This document shows positions 18,402-26,754 of a stretch of 35,118 nt of DNA, in pieces. Every line of letters starts with the position of its first letter. The first letter of the stretch is position 1. The DNA comes from a bacterium. Its GTDB lineage: Bacteria; Patescibacteriota; Minisyncoccia; Minisyncoccales; JAUYFS01. The stretch is taken from contig JAUYFS010000007.1 in NCBI GenBank assembly GCA_030689665.1, forward strand, positions 1 to 35,118, read 5' to 3'. The position numbers were made by a program, and so were the translations under genes. The notes under the pieces are model-generated. The model saw only the letters and a program-made list of their open reading frames with translations, did no database searches and was not told where the DNA came from.

Positions 18402-19732
18402 GAATTTCAGATGAATCAAAAAAGGCCTGGATTATTACCGTAAATATGGGTTATGGCCATCAGAGGACCGCGTATCCTTTGAGGTTTTTGGCGGCTCAGT
18501 CCGGACTTATACAAAAAAACCAAGAATCCCAGAATGTGATAAATGCCAATGATTATTTCAGAATGCCGGAAAAAGACAGGATTTTTTGGCGCCAAACCAG
18601 GAATTTTTATGAAATGATTTCAAGATTTAAAAAATTTCCTCTTTTAGGAGATTTGGCTTTTTCTGTTTTTGATTTTTTCCAAAGAATCTTGGTTTTTTAT
18701 CCCAAAAGAGATTTGTCAAAACCAAATCTGGCCTTAAGGGGAAACTTTTCTCTTATTCAAAGGGGTTTTGGCAGGGATTTAATCGGAAAATTAAACATTG
18801 AAAGAGGCAAGCCGATTCCTTTCATCACTTCTTTTTTTCTTCCGGCTTTTATGGCTGAACGATTTGATTACAATGGCGAGATTTTTTGCATTGTTTGCGA
18901 TGCTGACATTGCCAGGATTTGGGCTTCTTTAAATCCCGAGAAAAGCAGAATTAAATATTTTGCCCCGAATCAAAGAGTGGTTGAAAGATTAAGAATGTAT
19001 GGGATTAAAAATGAAAATATTTTTTTAACCGGTTATCCTTTGCCTTTGGAAAATATCGGTTCTGAAGAAATGGAAATTTTGAAAGAAAATTTGCGTTATC
19101 GTCTTTTGAATTTAGACCCGCAAAAAAGATATTCGGCAAAATATCATGTTTTGATTGAAAAATATCTTGGTTCTTTGCCGGATTTTCCAAACCATCCGTT
19201 GACTATTTTATTTTCTGTCGGCGGGGCCGGAGCGCAAAAAGAGATTGGAATTAACATTGTAAAAAGCTTGAAAGAAAGGATAAAAAATAAAACGGTTAAA
19301 ATAATTTTATCTGCAGGAACCAAGGAGAAAGTTAAAAAATATTTTCAGGAAAATGTAAAAAAACTGGGGCTAGAAGACCATTTGTACGAAAACATTGATA
19401 TAATTTATCAGAAAAATATTTATGATTATTTTGAAGAATTTAACAAAAAACTCAGGAAAACCGACATTTTATGGACAAAACCAAGCGAACTTTCTTTTTA
19501 TTCCGCTTTGGGAATTCCGATTGTTATTGCGCCGACAATCGGTTCCCAAGAAGATTTTAACAAAAGATGGCTTATAAAATCCGGTTATGGAATGACTCAG
19601 GAAAATCCAAAATACACGGAACAATGGCTTTTTGACTGGTTAAAAACCGGCTATTTGGCAGAAGCGGCAATGCAAGCATTTATAGAAGGGGAGAAACTCG
19701 GCGTTTATAACATCCAAAAAATAATTTCTTAA
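18398..19732 (+). CDS. Glycosyltransferase-like protein (GT-B fold, MGDG-synthase-like N-terminus)
   Basis: VNMGYGHQRTAYPLR (GxGH), LFSVGGAGAQKEIG; overlaps comEC by ATGA. Confidence 0.55.
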   Translation: MRISDESKKAWIITVNMGYGHQRTAYPLRFLAAQSGLIQKNQESQNVINANDYFRMPEKDRIFWRQTRNFYEMISRFKKFPLLGDLAFSVFDFFQRILVFYPKRDLSKPNLALRGNFSLIQRGFGRDLIGKLNIERGKPIPFITSFFLPAFMAERFDYNGEIFCIVCDADIARIWASLNPEKSRIKYFAPNQRVVERLRMYGIKNENIFLTGYPLPLENIGSEEMEILKENLRYRLLNLDPQKRYSAKYHVLIEKYLGSLPDFPNHPLTILFSVGGAGAQKEIGINIVKSLKERIKNKTVKIILSAGTKEKVKKYFQENVKKLGLEDHLYENIDIIYQKNIYDYFEEFNKKLRKTDILWTKPSELSFYSALGIPIVIAPTIGSQEDFNKRWLIKSGYGMTQENPKYTEQWLFDWLKTGYLAEAAMQAFIEGEKLGVYNIQKIIS

Positions 19733-19735
19733 TTT

Positions 19736-19774
19736 AGCCGCGGAGGAGGGTCAGACCCTCCTCTGCGGCTTTTA
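19736..19774 (+). terminator. 15-bp palindrome with TCAGA loop plus T-tract (GGGTCAGACCC family)
   Basis: agccgcggaggaggg-tcaga-ccctcctctgcggct, one G-U, followed by tttt. Confidence 0.85.
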
Positions 19775-19777
19775 ATA

Positions 19778-19805
19778 TTGACAAATCGCTGATTTTTGGT
19801 ATAAT
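19778..19805 (+). promoter_or_regulatory. Consensus promoter placed for a leaderless sortase mRNA
   Basis: TTGACA (19778-19783), 16-nt spacer, TATAAT (19800-19805); ATG begins at 19812. Confidence 0.85.
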
Positions 19806-19811
19806 AAAATA

Positions 19812-20411
19812 ATGATAGTGATTAAGAAAATTAAGCCGTTTTTAAGGGCTTTTATTTTTTTCTTTGTAATCTGTTTTTTAATAATAAATTGGAATAATAT
19901 TTCCTGGATTTTCAATTACAAGGCAGTTTCCCAAATTCTCTCTGAAAAATTTTTGCCCAAAGAAAAAATTAATTATGAATATTCTGCTTTTCAGAATATT
20001 CTGGAAATTCCCAATTTGGAAATTTCAGCGCCAATTGTTTTTTTAGACGAGAAAAACAGCGACTTGGTTTATAAATCATTGGATTTTGGAGTTGTCCATT
20101 TTCCGGATTCAAAATTTCCCGGCCAAACAGGACAAACAATAATTTTAGGGCACAGCGCGCCTATTGGCTGGCCTAAAATAAAATACGATTGGATTTTCAG
20201 CAGGATAAACGAACTGGAACAAGGCGATAAAATCTTTATCCATTATAACAGCAAAAAATTCTCCTATTCTGTTAATAGAAAGATTTTCCTTGAAAGGGGA
20301 GAAGAAATTCCTGAAAACGGGTTGACAAAAAATAAAAATGTGTTAATATTAATTAGTTGTTGGCCCCCAGGCAAAGATTTAAAAAGGATTGCCATTGAGG
20401 CGCAGAACTAA
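19812..20411 (+). CDS. Sortase family protein
   Basis: N-terminal TM, LEIPNLEISAPI, TIILGHSAP (catalytic His), LILISCWPPGKDLKR (catalytic Cys/Arg). Confidence 0.88.
   Translation: MIVIKKIKPFLRAFIFFFVICFLIINWNNISWIFNYKAVSQILSEKFLPKEKINYEYSAFQNILEIPNLEISAPIVFLDEKNSDLVYKSLDFGVVHFPDSKFPGQTGQTIILGHSAPIGWPKIKYDWIFSRINELEQGDKIFIHYNSKKFSYSVNRKIFLERGEEIPENGLTKNKNVLILISCWPPGKDLKRIAIEAQN
20322..20349 (+). promoter_or_regulatory. Promoter inside the sortase gene, driving the downstream surface protein
   Basis: TTGACA (20322-20327), 16-nt spacer, TGT-TAATAT (-10 at 20344-20349). Confidence 0.6.
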
Positions 20412-20424
20412 AAAAGAAATATAA

Positions 20425-21702
20425 ATGTTTTTACCCAATTTTATAAAAATTAAAAGCTTTTTAATCCTTGCAATTATTTTACTGTTGCCTGTTTTTGTTT
20501 TTGCGGACACTTGTTCCGACCAGTGTTCTTATGTTGGAAAATTAGAGTATTACCAAGACAAAGTAAGACAATGCGGCAACTATGATTCAGACCCTTGCTT
20601 GGAATGGTCAAATTATTCAACCTATTCAACTTGCGTTGATGAATGCTCTTCTTTGGGAGAAAAAGAATATGCCAATGGAAAAATCAGGCAATGCGGAAAT
20701 TATGATTCAGACCCTTGCTTGGAATGGAATAATTGGGAAAACTACCAGGAATCCAAGACAAAAGACGAGCTTTCGGTTTCTTTAAAACCAAGCGTTTCCG
20801 CGGGTTGCGCTCCGCTTAACGGCATTGGTTTAACCGCAACGGTTTTAGGCGGCGAAGAAGGTTATTTCGCCTTTTATTTTGATTGTATGAATAATGGCAC
20901 TTGGGAAAAAACCTTGGACAGCAATAGCAGGGTTGTGCCGGTTGATAAACTTTGCAATTATTGGAACCCCGGAATTTATACGGCCAAAATAAGGATTGTG
21001 AAATTGGGCGTGGTTGCTGAAAATACGACAACAATAAATGCCAAAAATTGCGGGACAGCGGGAATAAAAGTTGAAAATTTGGCTACTAATGTTTCAGATG
21101 GAGTTTATTTGCGCGATTCTCTTCCAGCTGACCCGGGCGAACTTGTTTCTTTCCAAATAAAAATTATCAATGGCGTTTCTTCAATAAAAAATGCGGTTGT
21201 CTCGGATAATCTTCCTTCAAAAATGGCTTATGCCGGAAATTTAATCATTGACGGAAAATCAGCAAGCGGCGACATAATAAAAGGAATTAATATCGGCGAT
21301 TTAAATTCCGGTCAGACAAAAATTTTAAGCTTTAATGCGACAATCGCCGAAGCCAAGGAATTTAATTTTGGCCAAACCAAATTGATTAACACTGTTTTGG
21401 TTTACAGCGCAGGCGGTTCTGGTTCTGATTCAGCGACCGTTGTTGTGGAAAGAAAAGCGACACTGGCTGTCGCGACAAGCGTTTCCACGGGAATTACCAA
21501 TAATCTTTTGGTTGATTCTTTTTTCTTGCCGCTGGCAATTGGTTTATTGTTAGTATGGATTTTTAAATCTGGTATAATTGGGGTTGAGGAGTGGATTGAC
21601 GGCAAAAAACAGAAGACGGAAAAATATAGGTTTAAAAAATTGCTCCAATTAAAAATTTCTCAGGCCAAGATCAAAGAGTTTCTTGAAAGAAGGATTCCTT
21701 AG
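20425..21702 (+). CDS. Secreted/membrane-anchored protein with two Cys-rich tandem repeats and a DUF11-like segment
   Basis: Signal peptide FLILAIILLLPVFVFA, repeated CGNYDSDPCLEW, C-terminal TM LPLAIGLLLVWIF then basic tail. Confidence 0.8.
   Translation: MFLPNFIKIKSFLILAIILLLPVFVFADTCSDQCSYVGKLEYYQDKVRQCGNYDSDPCLEWSNYSTYSTCVDECSSLGEKEYANGKIRQCGNYDSDPCLEWNNWENYQESKTKDELSVSLKPSVSAGCAPLNGIGLTATVLGGEEGYFAFYFDCMNNGTWEKTLDSNSRVVPVDKLCNYWNPGIYTAKIRIVKLGVVAENTTTINAKNCGTAGIKVENLATNVSDGVYLRDSLPADPGELVSFQIKIINGVSSIKNAVVSDNLPSKMAYAGNLIIDGKSASGDIIKGINIGDLNSGQTKILSFNATIAEAKEFNFGQTKLINTVLVYSAGGSGSDSATVVVERKATLAVATSVSTGITNNLLVDSFFLPLAIGLLLVWIFKSGIIGVEEWIDGKKQKTEKYRFKKLLQLKISQAKIKEFLERRIP
20569..20727 (+). 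repeat. In-frame direct repeat, 120-bp period
   Basis: caatgcggcaactatgattcagacccttgcttggaatgg (20569-20607) recurs at 20689-20727 with 2 mismatches. Confidence 0.9.
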
Positions 21703-21724
21703 GTCCAATTAATAAAAAATCAAA

Positions 21725-22657
21725 ATGACATGGGTTTTGATAGGCGTTTTTTCTTATTTGATTTCAGCTTTCGTTTCTCTACTTGATAAATTTGTTTTAA
21801 AAACATTAATCCCGGAACCTAAGGTTTACACTTTTTATGTCGGGATTCTTGGAATTTTAGTTTTATTTCTTGCTCCTTTTGTCGGTTTTTCAATGATGCC
21901 GATAAAAGAGCTTTTATTGGCGCTTCTTGCCGGTGTTGTTTTTATTATTGGGCTTTTCTTTTTTTACAGCGGTTTTAAAAAATATGAGGTTTCAAGAGTT
22001 GTTTCAGCTGTTGGCGGATTAGGCCCGATTTTCACTTTTTTACTGATTATTTTGATTGGCAATCTTTTAAAAACAACAGAAACATCAATTTTTACAAATC
22101 AGCAGTTTTTGGCTTTTTTACTTCTTGTTTTGGGAAGTTTTTTAATTTCTTATGAGTTGGATAAAAAAATAACCCCTAGAAGTTTTTTTATTTCAGTTGC
22201 CGCTGCTTTTTTCTTTTCACTTAGTATTGTCCTGACAAAAAATGTTTTTTTGACCCAGCCGTTCTGGAACGCTTTGATCTGGATAAAAATTGGCGGCTTT
22301 TTGGCTGGAATAATGTTTATTTTTTTCAAGGAGGTTCAGGATGAGGTTTTTGGCTACGCTAAAAGTATTTCTAAAAAATCAGCAGGGGTTTTATTCTTAA
22401 ATCAAGGCATTTTATCGGTTTTTGCAGGTCTTCTTTCAAACTGGGCAATATTTTTAGCGCCAATGGGCGGCGTTGCTATTCTTAATTCTCTTCAAGGCGT
22501 CCAATATTTATTTTTGTTTGTTCTAACCCTGTTTTTATCTTTTTATTTCCCAGGTTTTTTAAAAGAAAAAATCGCGCGAAAGATTGTTTTGCAAAAAATA
22601 GCGGCAATTTTAATAATTATTTTTGGCATTGTTTTTTTGTATTTAAAATTTTTATAA
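21725..22657 (+). CDS. EamA/DMT-family transporter
   Basis: Ten-TM-like hydrophobic protein; FYSGFKKYEVSRVVSAVGGLGPIFTFLL. Confidence 0.75.
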   Translation: MTWVLIGVFSYLISAFVSLLDKFVLKTLIPEPKVYTFYVGILGILVLFLAPFVGFSMMPIKELLLALLAGVVFIIGLFFFYSGFKKYEVSRVVSAVGGLGPIFTFLLIILIGNLLKTTETSIFTNQQFLAFLLLVLGSFLISYELDKKITPRSFFISVAAAFFFSLSIVLTKNVFLTQPFWNALIWIKIGGFLAGIMFIFFKEVQDEVFGYAKSISKKSAGVLFLNQGILSVFAGLLSNWAIFLAPMGGVAILNSLQGVQYLFLFVLTLFLSFYFPGFLKEKIARKIVLQKIAAILIIIFGIVFLYLKFL

Positions 22658-22665
22658 AATAAAAG

Positions 22666-23661
22666 ATGAATAAAATCTCAAAAATTTTATTAATAATTTT
22701 AGCTGTTTTTTTGTGCATTTTGGGATATTTTTTTCTCGGCAGCCCGCAGCCAGCGGAAAAAATAAATTGGGGCGTTAATTTTTCCCAGCGATACGCGGAA
22801 CAATTGGGGATTGAATGGAAAGAATCGTTTCTGGCGATTTTAGACGATTTAGGCGCCAAAAAAATCAGATTGTCGGCTGACTGGGATTTAATTGAGGCAA
22901 ATTCCGGAGAATATAATTTTAATGATTTGGATTGGCAAATAAATGAAGCTGAAAAAAGAGATGTGGAGCTTATTTTAACTATTGGTTTGAAAACGCTTCG
23001 TTGGCCGGAATGCCATATTCCAGAATGGGCGAAAAATTTGACTGATAAAGAAAAAGAAGAAAAAATCACCACCTTGGTTAAAGAAATAGTTTTGAGATAT
23101 AAAGATAATTCTTCTGTAAAATTATGGCAAGTGGAAAATGAGATATTTTTTCCTTTTGGCGATTGTCCTAAAATTTCCAAAGATTTTTTTGAGAAAGAAA
23201 TTCAACTGGTTATGGATTTAGACAAATCAGGCAAACCAATTTTAATCACAGATAGCGGAGAATTCTCATTTTGGTTGAACTCAGCAAAATATGGAGATTT
23301 GGTTGGAACAAGTATGTATAGAAATGCTTGGTTTGGAGAATTTAATTTATCCGTTCCCTACCCGTTTCCGCCGATTTTTTACAGCAGAAGAGCTGATTTG
23401 GTTAAAACATTTTTTGATAAAAAAGTAATTGTGACTGAATTTCAAGCGGAGCCATGGGGTGAAAAACCGCTTTACGCCTTGAGTTTAGACAAGCAAAAAA
23501 AGCTTTTTTGGATAAATGATTTTGGAAAACACATAGAATTTGCCCAGAAAACCGGATTTGATGAAATTTATTTTTGGGGAACAGAATGGTGGTATTGGTT
23601 AAAAACAAAACAAAATTATCCGGAATTTTGGAACGCGGCAAAAGAACTATTTAAAAATTAA
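22666..23661 (+). CDS. Glycoside-hydrolase-like protein (TIM-barrel, N-terminal TM anchor)
   Basis: KKIRLSADWDLIE, LWQVENE (candidate acid/base), VTEFQAEPWG (candidate nucleophile), YFWGTEWWYW. Confidence 0.7.
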   Translation: MNKISKILLIILAVFLCILGYFFLGSPQPAEKINWGVNFSQRYAEQLGIEWKESFLAILDDLGAKKIRLSADWDLIEANSGEYNFNDLDWQINEAEKRDVELILTIGLKTLRWPECHIPEWAKNLTDKEKEEKITTLVKEIVLRYKDNSSVKLWQVENEIFFPFGDCPKISKDFFEKEIQLVMDLDKSGKPILITDSGEFSFWLNSAKYGDLVGTSMYRNAWFGEFNLSVPYPFPPIFYSRRADLVKTFFDKKVIVTEFQAEPWGEKPLYALSLDKQKKLFWINDFGKHIEFAQKTGFDEIYFWGTEWWYWLKTKQNYPEFWNAAKELFKN

Positions 23662-23691
23662 TCCGCAAGCTGTCGGAATTAGAAATTTTTT

Positions 23692-24396
23692 ATGCTTACC
23701 ATTGTTATTCCCAAATTAAACGAAGAAGAATATTTGCCGGGTCTTTTGAATTCAATCAAGGAACAGAATTACAATGATTTGGAAATTATTGTTTCTGACG
23801 CTGGTTCAAACGACAGGACCTTAGAAATCGCAAAAAACTATGGCTGCAGGATTGTCAAAGGCGGTTTGCCGTCAGTTGGAAAAAACAATGGCGCCAGGCA
23901 AGCAAAAGGAGATGTGATTATTTTCATGGACGCTGATATGAAACTAAACAAAGATGAATTGAAAGACGCCTTGAAGGAATTCAAAGCAAGGAATTTGGAT
24001 GTTGCCACCAGTCAGTTGCGTTCTTTGGAAAAAGGATTTTTCGGAGAAATAGTTTTACATTTATTCTATAATTTTCCGATAACAGCCCTTGAAAATATAA
24101 TTCCGCACGGTGTTGGATTTATAGCAATAAAGAAAAAATTATTTGATAATTTAAATGGTTTTGACGAAAAAGTTATTTTAGCCGAAGATATTGACCTTAT
24201 CAGGCGGGCAGCCAAAAAGAGTAAATTTGGGATTTTAAGAAATACCAAGCCATTTTATTCTTTGAGAAGATTTGAAAAAGAAGGTTGGATAAAAGCATTT
24301 GTTAAATATTTTATTTCTGAGATTTATTCTTTAATTTTTGGGCCTGACAGAAAACAAAAAATTAAATTCCGATTTAACCATTATAAAGAAAAATAA
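23692..24396 (+). CDS. Family 2 glycosyltransferase
   Basis: TIVIPKLNEEEYLPGLLNSIKEQ, IIVSDAGSNDRT, IIFMDADM. Confidence 0.9.
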   Translation: MLTIVIPKLNEEEYLPGLLNSIKEQNYNDLEIIVSDAGSNDRTLEIAKNYGCRIVKGGLPSVGKNNGARQAKGDVIIFMDADMKLNKDELKDALKEFKARNLDVATSQLRSLEKGFFGEIVLHLFYNFPITALENIIPHGVGFIAIKKKLFDNLNGFDEKVILAEDIDLIRRAAKKSKFGILRNTKPFYSLRRFEKEGWIKAFVKYFISEIYSLIFGPDRKQKIKFRFNHYKEK

Positions 24397-24400
24397 ATAT

Positions 24401-25156
24401 ATGCCGATTATTGCAACAAAAAGCGAAAATTTTTCTGAAAATCCTGATGAAAAAAAAGAAATTATTTCATGTATAATCCCTTTTTACAATGAAGAAAAAA
24501 GAATTTCTTCGGTTTTAAAAGCAATAAGCCAGATAAAAGGAATTTCGGAAATAATCTGCATTGATGACGGCTCTACTGACAATACCTCGGCATTAGTTGA
24601 AAATACTTTTTCCAAAATAAGACTGATAAAATTGGGAAAAAACAAAGGCAAGTCAGCAGCTATTGAAAACGGCTTGACTTTTGTGAAAACCAGATATGTT
24701 TTTTTAATTGATTCTGATTTAAATAACCTTAACATTGAAAAAATAGAAAAGGCAATAAATGCCGTAAAAACGGAAGACTCTATTGATATGTTCATTTTTA
24801 AAATAATAACAACCCCCACCTGGCTTTTGTTTCTAGTAAAGTTTTTTAGAGGCGATGTTATAGCTTCTGGGCATCGGATTTTAAAAACAGCGGATTTAAG
24901 ACAGGTTTTTTCCAGCAGAAAGCCCAAAAATTACCAACTGGAAGTGGCAATTAACGAGTATATGATGGAAAACAAGAAAAAGTGCTTTTGGCTGGAAGGA
25001 ATTGGCACAAATCCCCATAAATCAGAAAAAACCAATCTTAAGGGCTGGATTGACGATTTAACAGTTATTTTATTGCTATTTGGATATCTTGGCGTTTTTA
25101 ATTGGCTTAAACAGTATTTTTTATTTTGCAAGAAAGGGTATGAAAAACAAATTTAG
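24401..25156 (+). CDS. Family 2 glycosyltransferase
   Basis: SCIIPFYNEEKRISSVLKAI, CIDDGSTDNT, LIDSDLNNL; start moved to M22 of the tracked ORF. Confidence 0.88.
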   Translation: MPIIATKSENFSENPDEKKEIISCIIPFYNEEKRISSVLKAISQIKGISEIICIDDGSTDNTSALVENTFSKIRLIKLGKNKGKSAAIENGLTFVKTRYVFLIDSDLNNLNIEKIEKAINAVKTEDSIDMFIFKIITTPTWLLFLVKFFRGDVIASGHRILKTADLRQVFSSRKPKNYQLEVAINEYMMENKKKCFWLEGIGTNPHKSEKTNLKGWIDDLTVILLLFGYLGVFNWLKQYFLFCKKGYEKQI

Positions 25157-25208
25157 GTTTTGAGGGGATTGATTTTTACAAACTTTTGTATAAAATAAGC
25201 TTAGAAAT

Positions 25209-26636
25209 ATGAAAATTTTTGATTTTTTAATAAAATTTTTAAAAGAAACAAACCAATATTGTGAAAAAAACAAAAGGATTGTTTTGGAGAAAACCAAGCC
25301 CTATTTTGAGTTTTTGAAAAAAGAAATTGAGGCAAAAAAACAGCAATATTCAGGAGCTCTAAAAAAAATTGTTAGTTTTGCCGTTTGGACCATATTTATA
25401 CTTTTGGTTGGGTTTGTTGGCGGAGCTTTCGGCGGTTCTTATTTTTATTTTAAGGGCCAGAATTTTCTTTATGATTTAAAAAATGAAATTTTACTAAACA
25501 GGCCTTCCCAGATAACCAAGGTAATAGACAAAACAACATATCTTCCTCAAACTTCGCAGGAAGAAGCGACAATAAAAGTTGTTAACAAGGCCTCTCCGGC
25601 AGTTGTGACAATCATTATAACCAAAAAAGTCCCGGTTTATGAACAATATTATTCCAACCCTCTTAACCAGAGCCCTTTTGGAGATTTATTTGAACTTCAA
25701 ATTCCCAGAATAAGGCAAAAAGGCACAGAAAAGAAAAAAGTTGGCACTGGCACGGGTTTTATTATTTCTTCAGACGGATTAATTTTGACGAACAAACATG
25801 TTGTCAGCGACAAAGAAGCGGAATTCACGGTAGCGATGTCAGATCAAAAACTTTTTAAGGCAAAGGTTTTAGCCCTTGACCCATTTAATGACATAGCGAT
25901 TGTAAAAATTGAAAGGGATAAAATTATAGGCAATTCAGGCGAATTAAAAGAGCAAAATTTTCCGTATTTAATTCTTGGCGATTCTGAAAAAATTCAAATC
26001 GGCCAGACAGTAATCGCGATTGGCAATCCCTTGGGCGAATTTCAGAATACTGTTTCAGTTGGCGTTATTTCCGGGCTTGGAAGAAGTATCACGGCCTCAG
26101 GCGGAGGAATGACTGAAACTATTGACGATGTTATTCAAACAGATGCGGCAATTAACAAAGGAAATTCGGGTGGACCCCTTCTTAATCTTAGGGGCGAGGT
26201 GATTGGAATAAACACGGCAATGGTTGAGGGCGCGGAAAGTTTGGGTTTTGCAACGCCAATAAACGGAGCGAAAAAAGATGTAGATAGTTTTAGAAAAACA
26301 GGAAAAATCAGATACCCATTTTTTGGAATAAGATATGTTATGATAACCCCGGACATTAAAGAGGAAAAAGGGCTTCCAACTAATTATGGGGCGTGGATTT
26401 CTAAGGGCAGCAACGCTGGAGATGTTGCGATTGTTCCGGGCTCTGCGGCTGAAAAGGCCGGCTTAAAAGAAAATGACATAGTTTTGGAAATCGGCGGACA
26501 AAAAATAGACATAGATAATAAATTAAGCAAGGTGATTCAAAAATATAATCCGGGAAACGAAGTAAGCGTAAAAGCGATAAGGGGCAAAGAAATAATGAAT
26601 TTTATCGTTACTCTCGGAGAAAAAACCAGCGATTAA
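25209..26636 (+). CDS. HtrA/DegP-like serine protease with PDZ domain
   Basis: TM anchor; TGTGFIISSDGLILTNKHVV, DIAIVKIE, NKGNSGGPLLNLRGEVIGINTA, PGSAAEKAGLKENDIV. Confidence 0.95.
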   Translation: MKIFDFLIKFLKETNQYCEKNKRIVLEKTKPYFEFLKKEIEAKKQQYSGALKKIVSFAVWTIFILLVGFVGGAFGGSYFYFKGQNFLYDLKNEILLNRPSQITKVIDKTTYLPQTSQEEATIKVVNKASPAVVTIIITKKVPVYEQYYSNPLNQSPFGDLFELQIPRIRQKGTEKKKVGTGTGFIISSDGLILTNKHVVSDKEAEFTVAMSDQKLFKAKVLALDPFNDIAIVKIERDKIIGNSGELKEQNFPYLILGDSEKIQIGQTVIAIGNPLGEFQNTVSVGVISGLGRSITASGGGMTETIDDVIQTDAAINKGNSGGPLLNLRGEVIGINTAMVEGAESLGFATPINGAKKDVDSFRKTGKIRYPFFGIRYVMITPDIKEEKGLPTNYGAWISKGSNAGDVAIVPGSAAEKAGLKENDIVLEIGGQKIDIDNKLSKVIQKYNPGNEVSVKAIRGKEIMNFIVTLGEKTSD

Positions 26637-26754
26637 ATTCACCCTCCCAAATTTTTGGGTCAGGTGAATTATGGTCAAAAAAAGAGTTAAAATTAAATAA
26701 AAATTAACATTCTCCGATTTTTGGAAAACCAAAAACTTGGGAGGGTAAAAAACA
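26636..26754 (+). promoter_or_regulatory. clpB leader: inverted repeat sequestering the SD, with alternative local hairpins
   Basis: accctcccaaatttttgg (26641-26658) pairs with ccaaaaacttgggagggt (26729-26746), 17/18; GGGAGGG at 26739-26745, 9 nt before ATG. Confidence 0.75.

Noticed and set aside
20569-20727. CRISPR-like repeat pair
   Set aside because: Only two units, in-frame within a coding repeat (40-aa period); protein repeat, not CRISPR.
22617-23180. 187-aa minus-strand ORF
   Set aside because: Antisense to the GH-like protein and without a ribosome-binding context.
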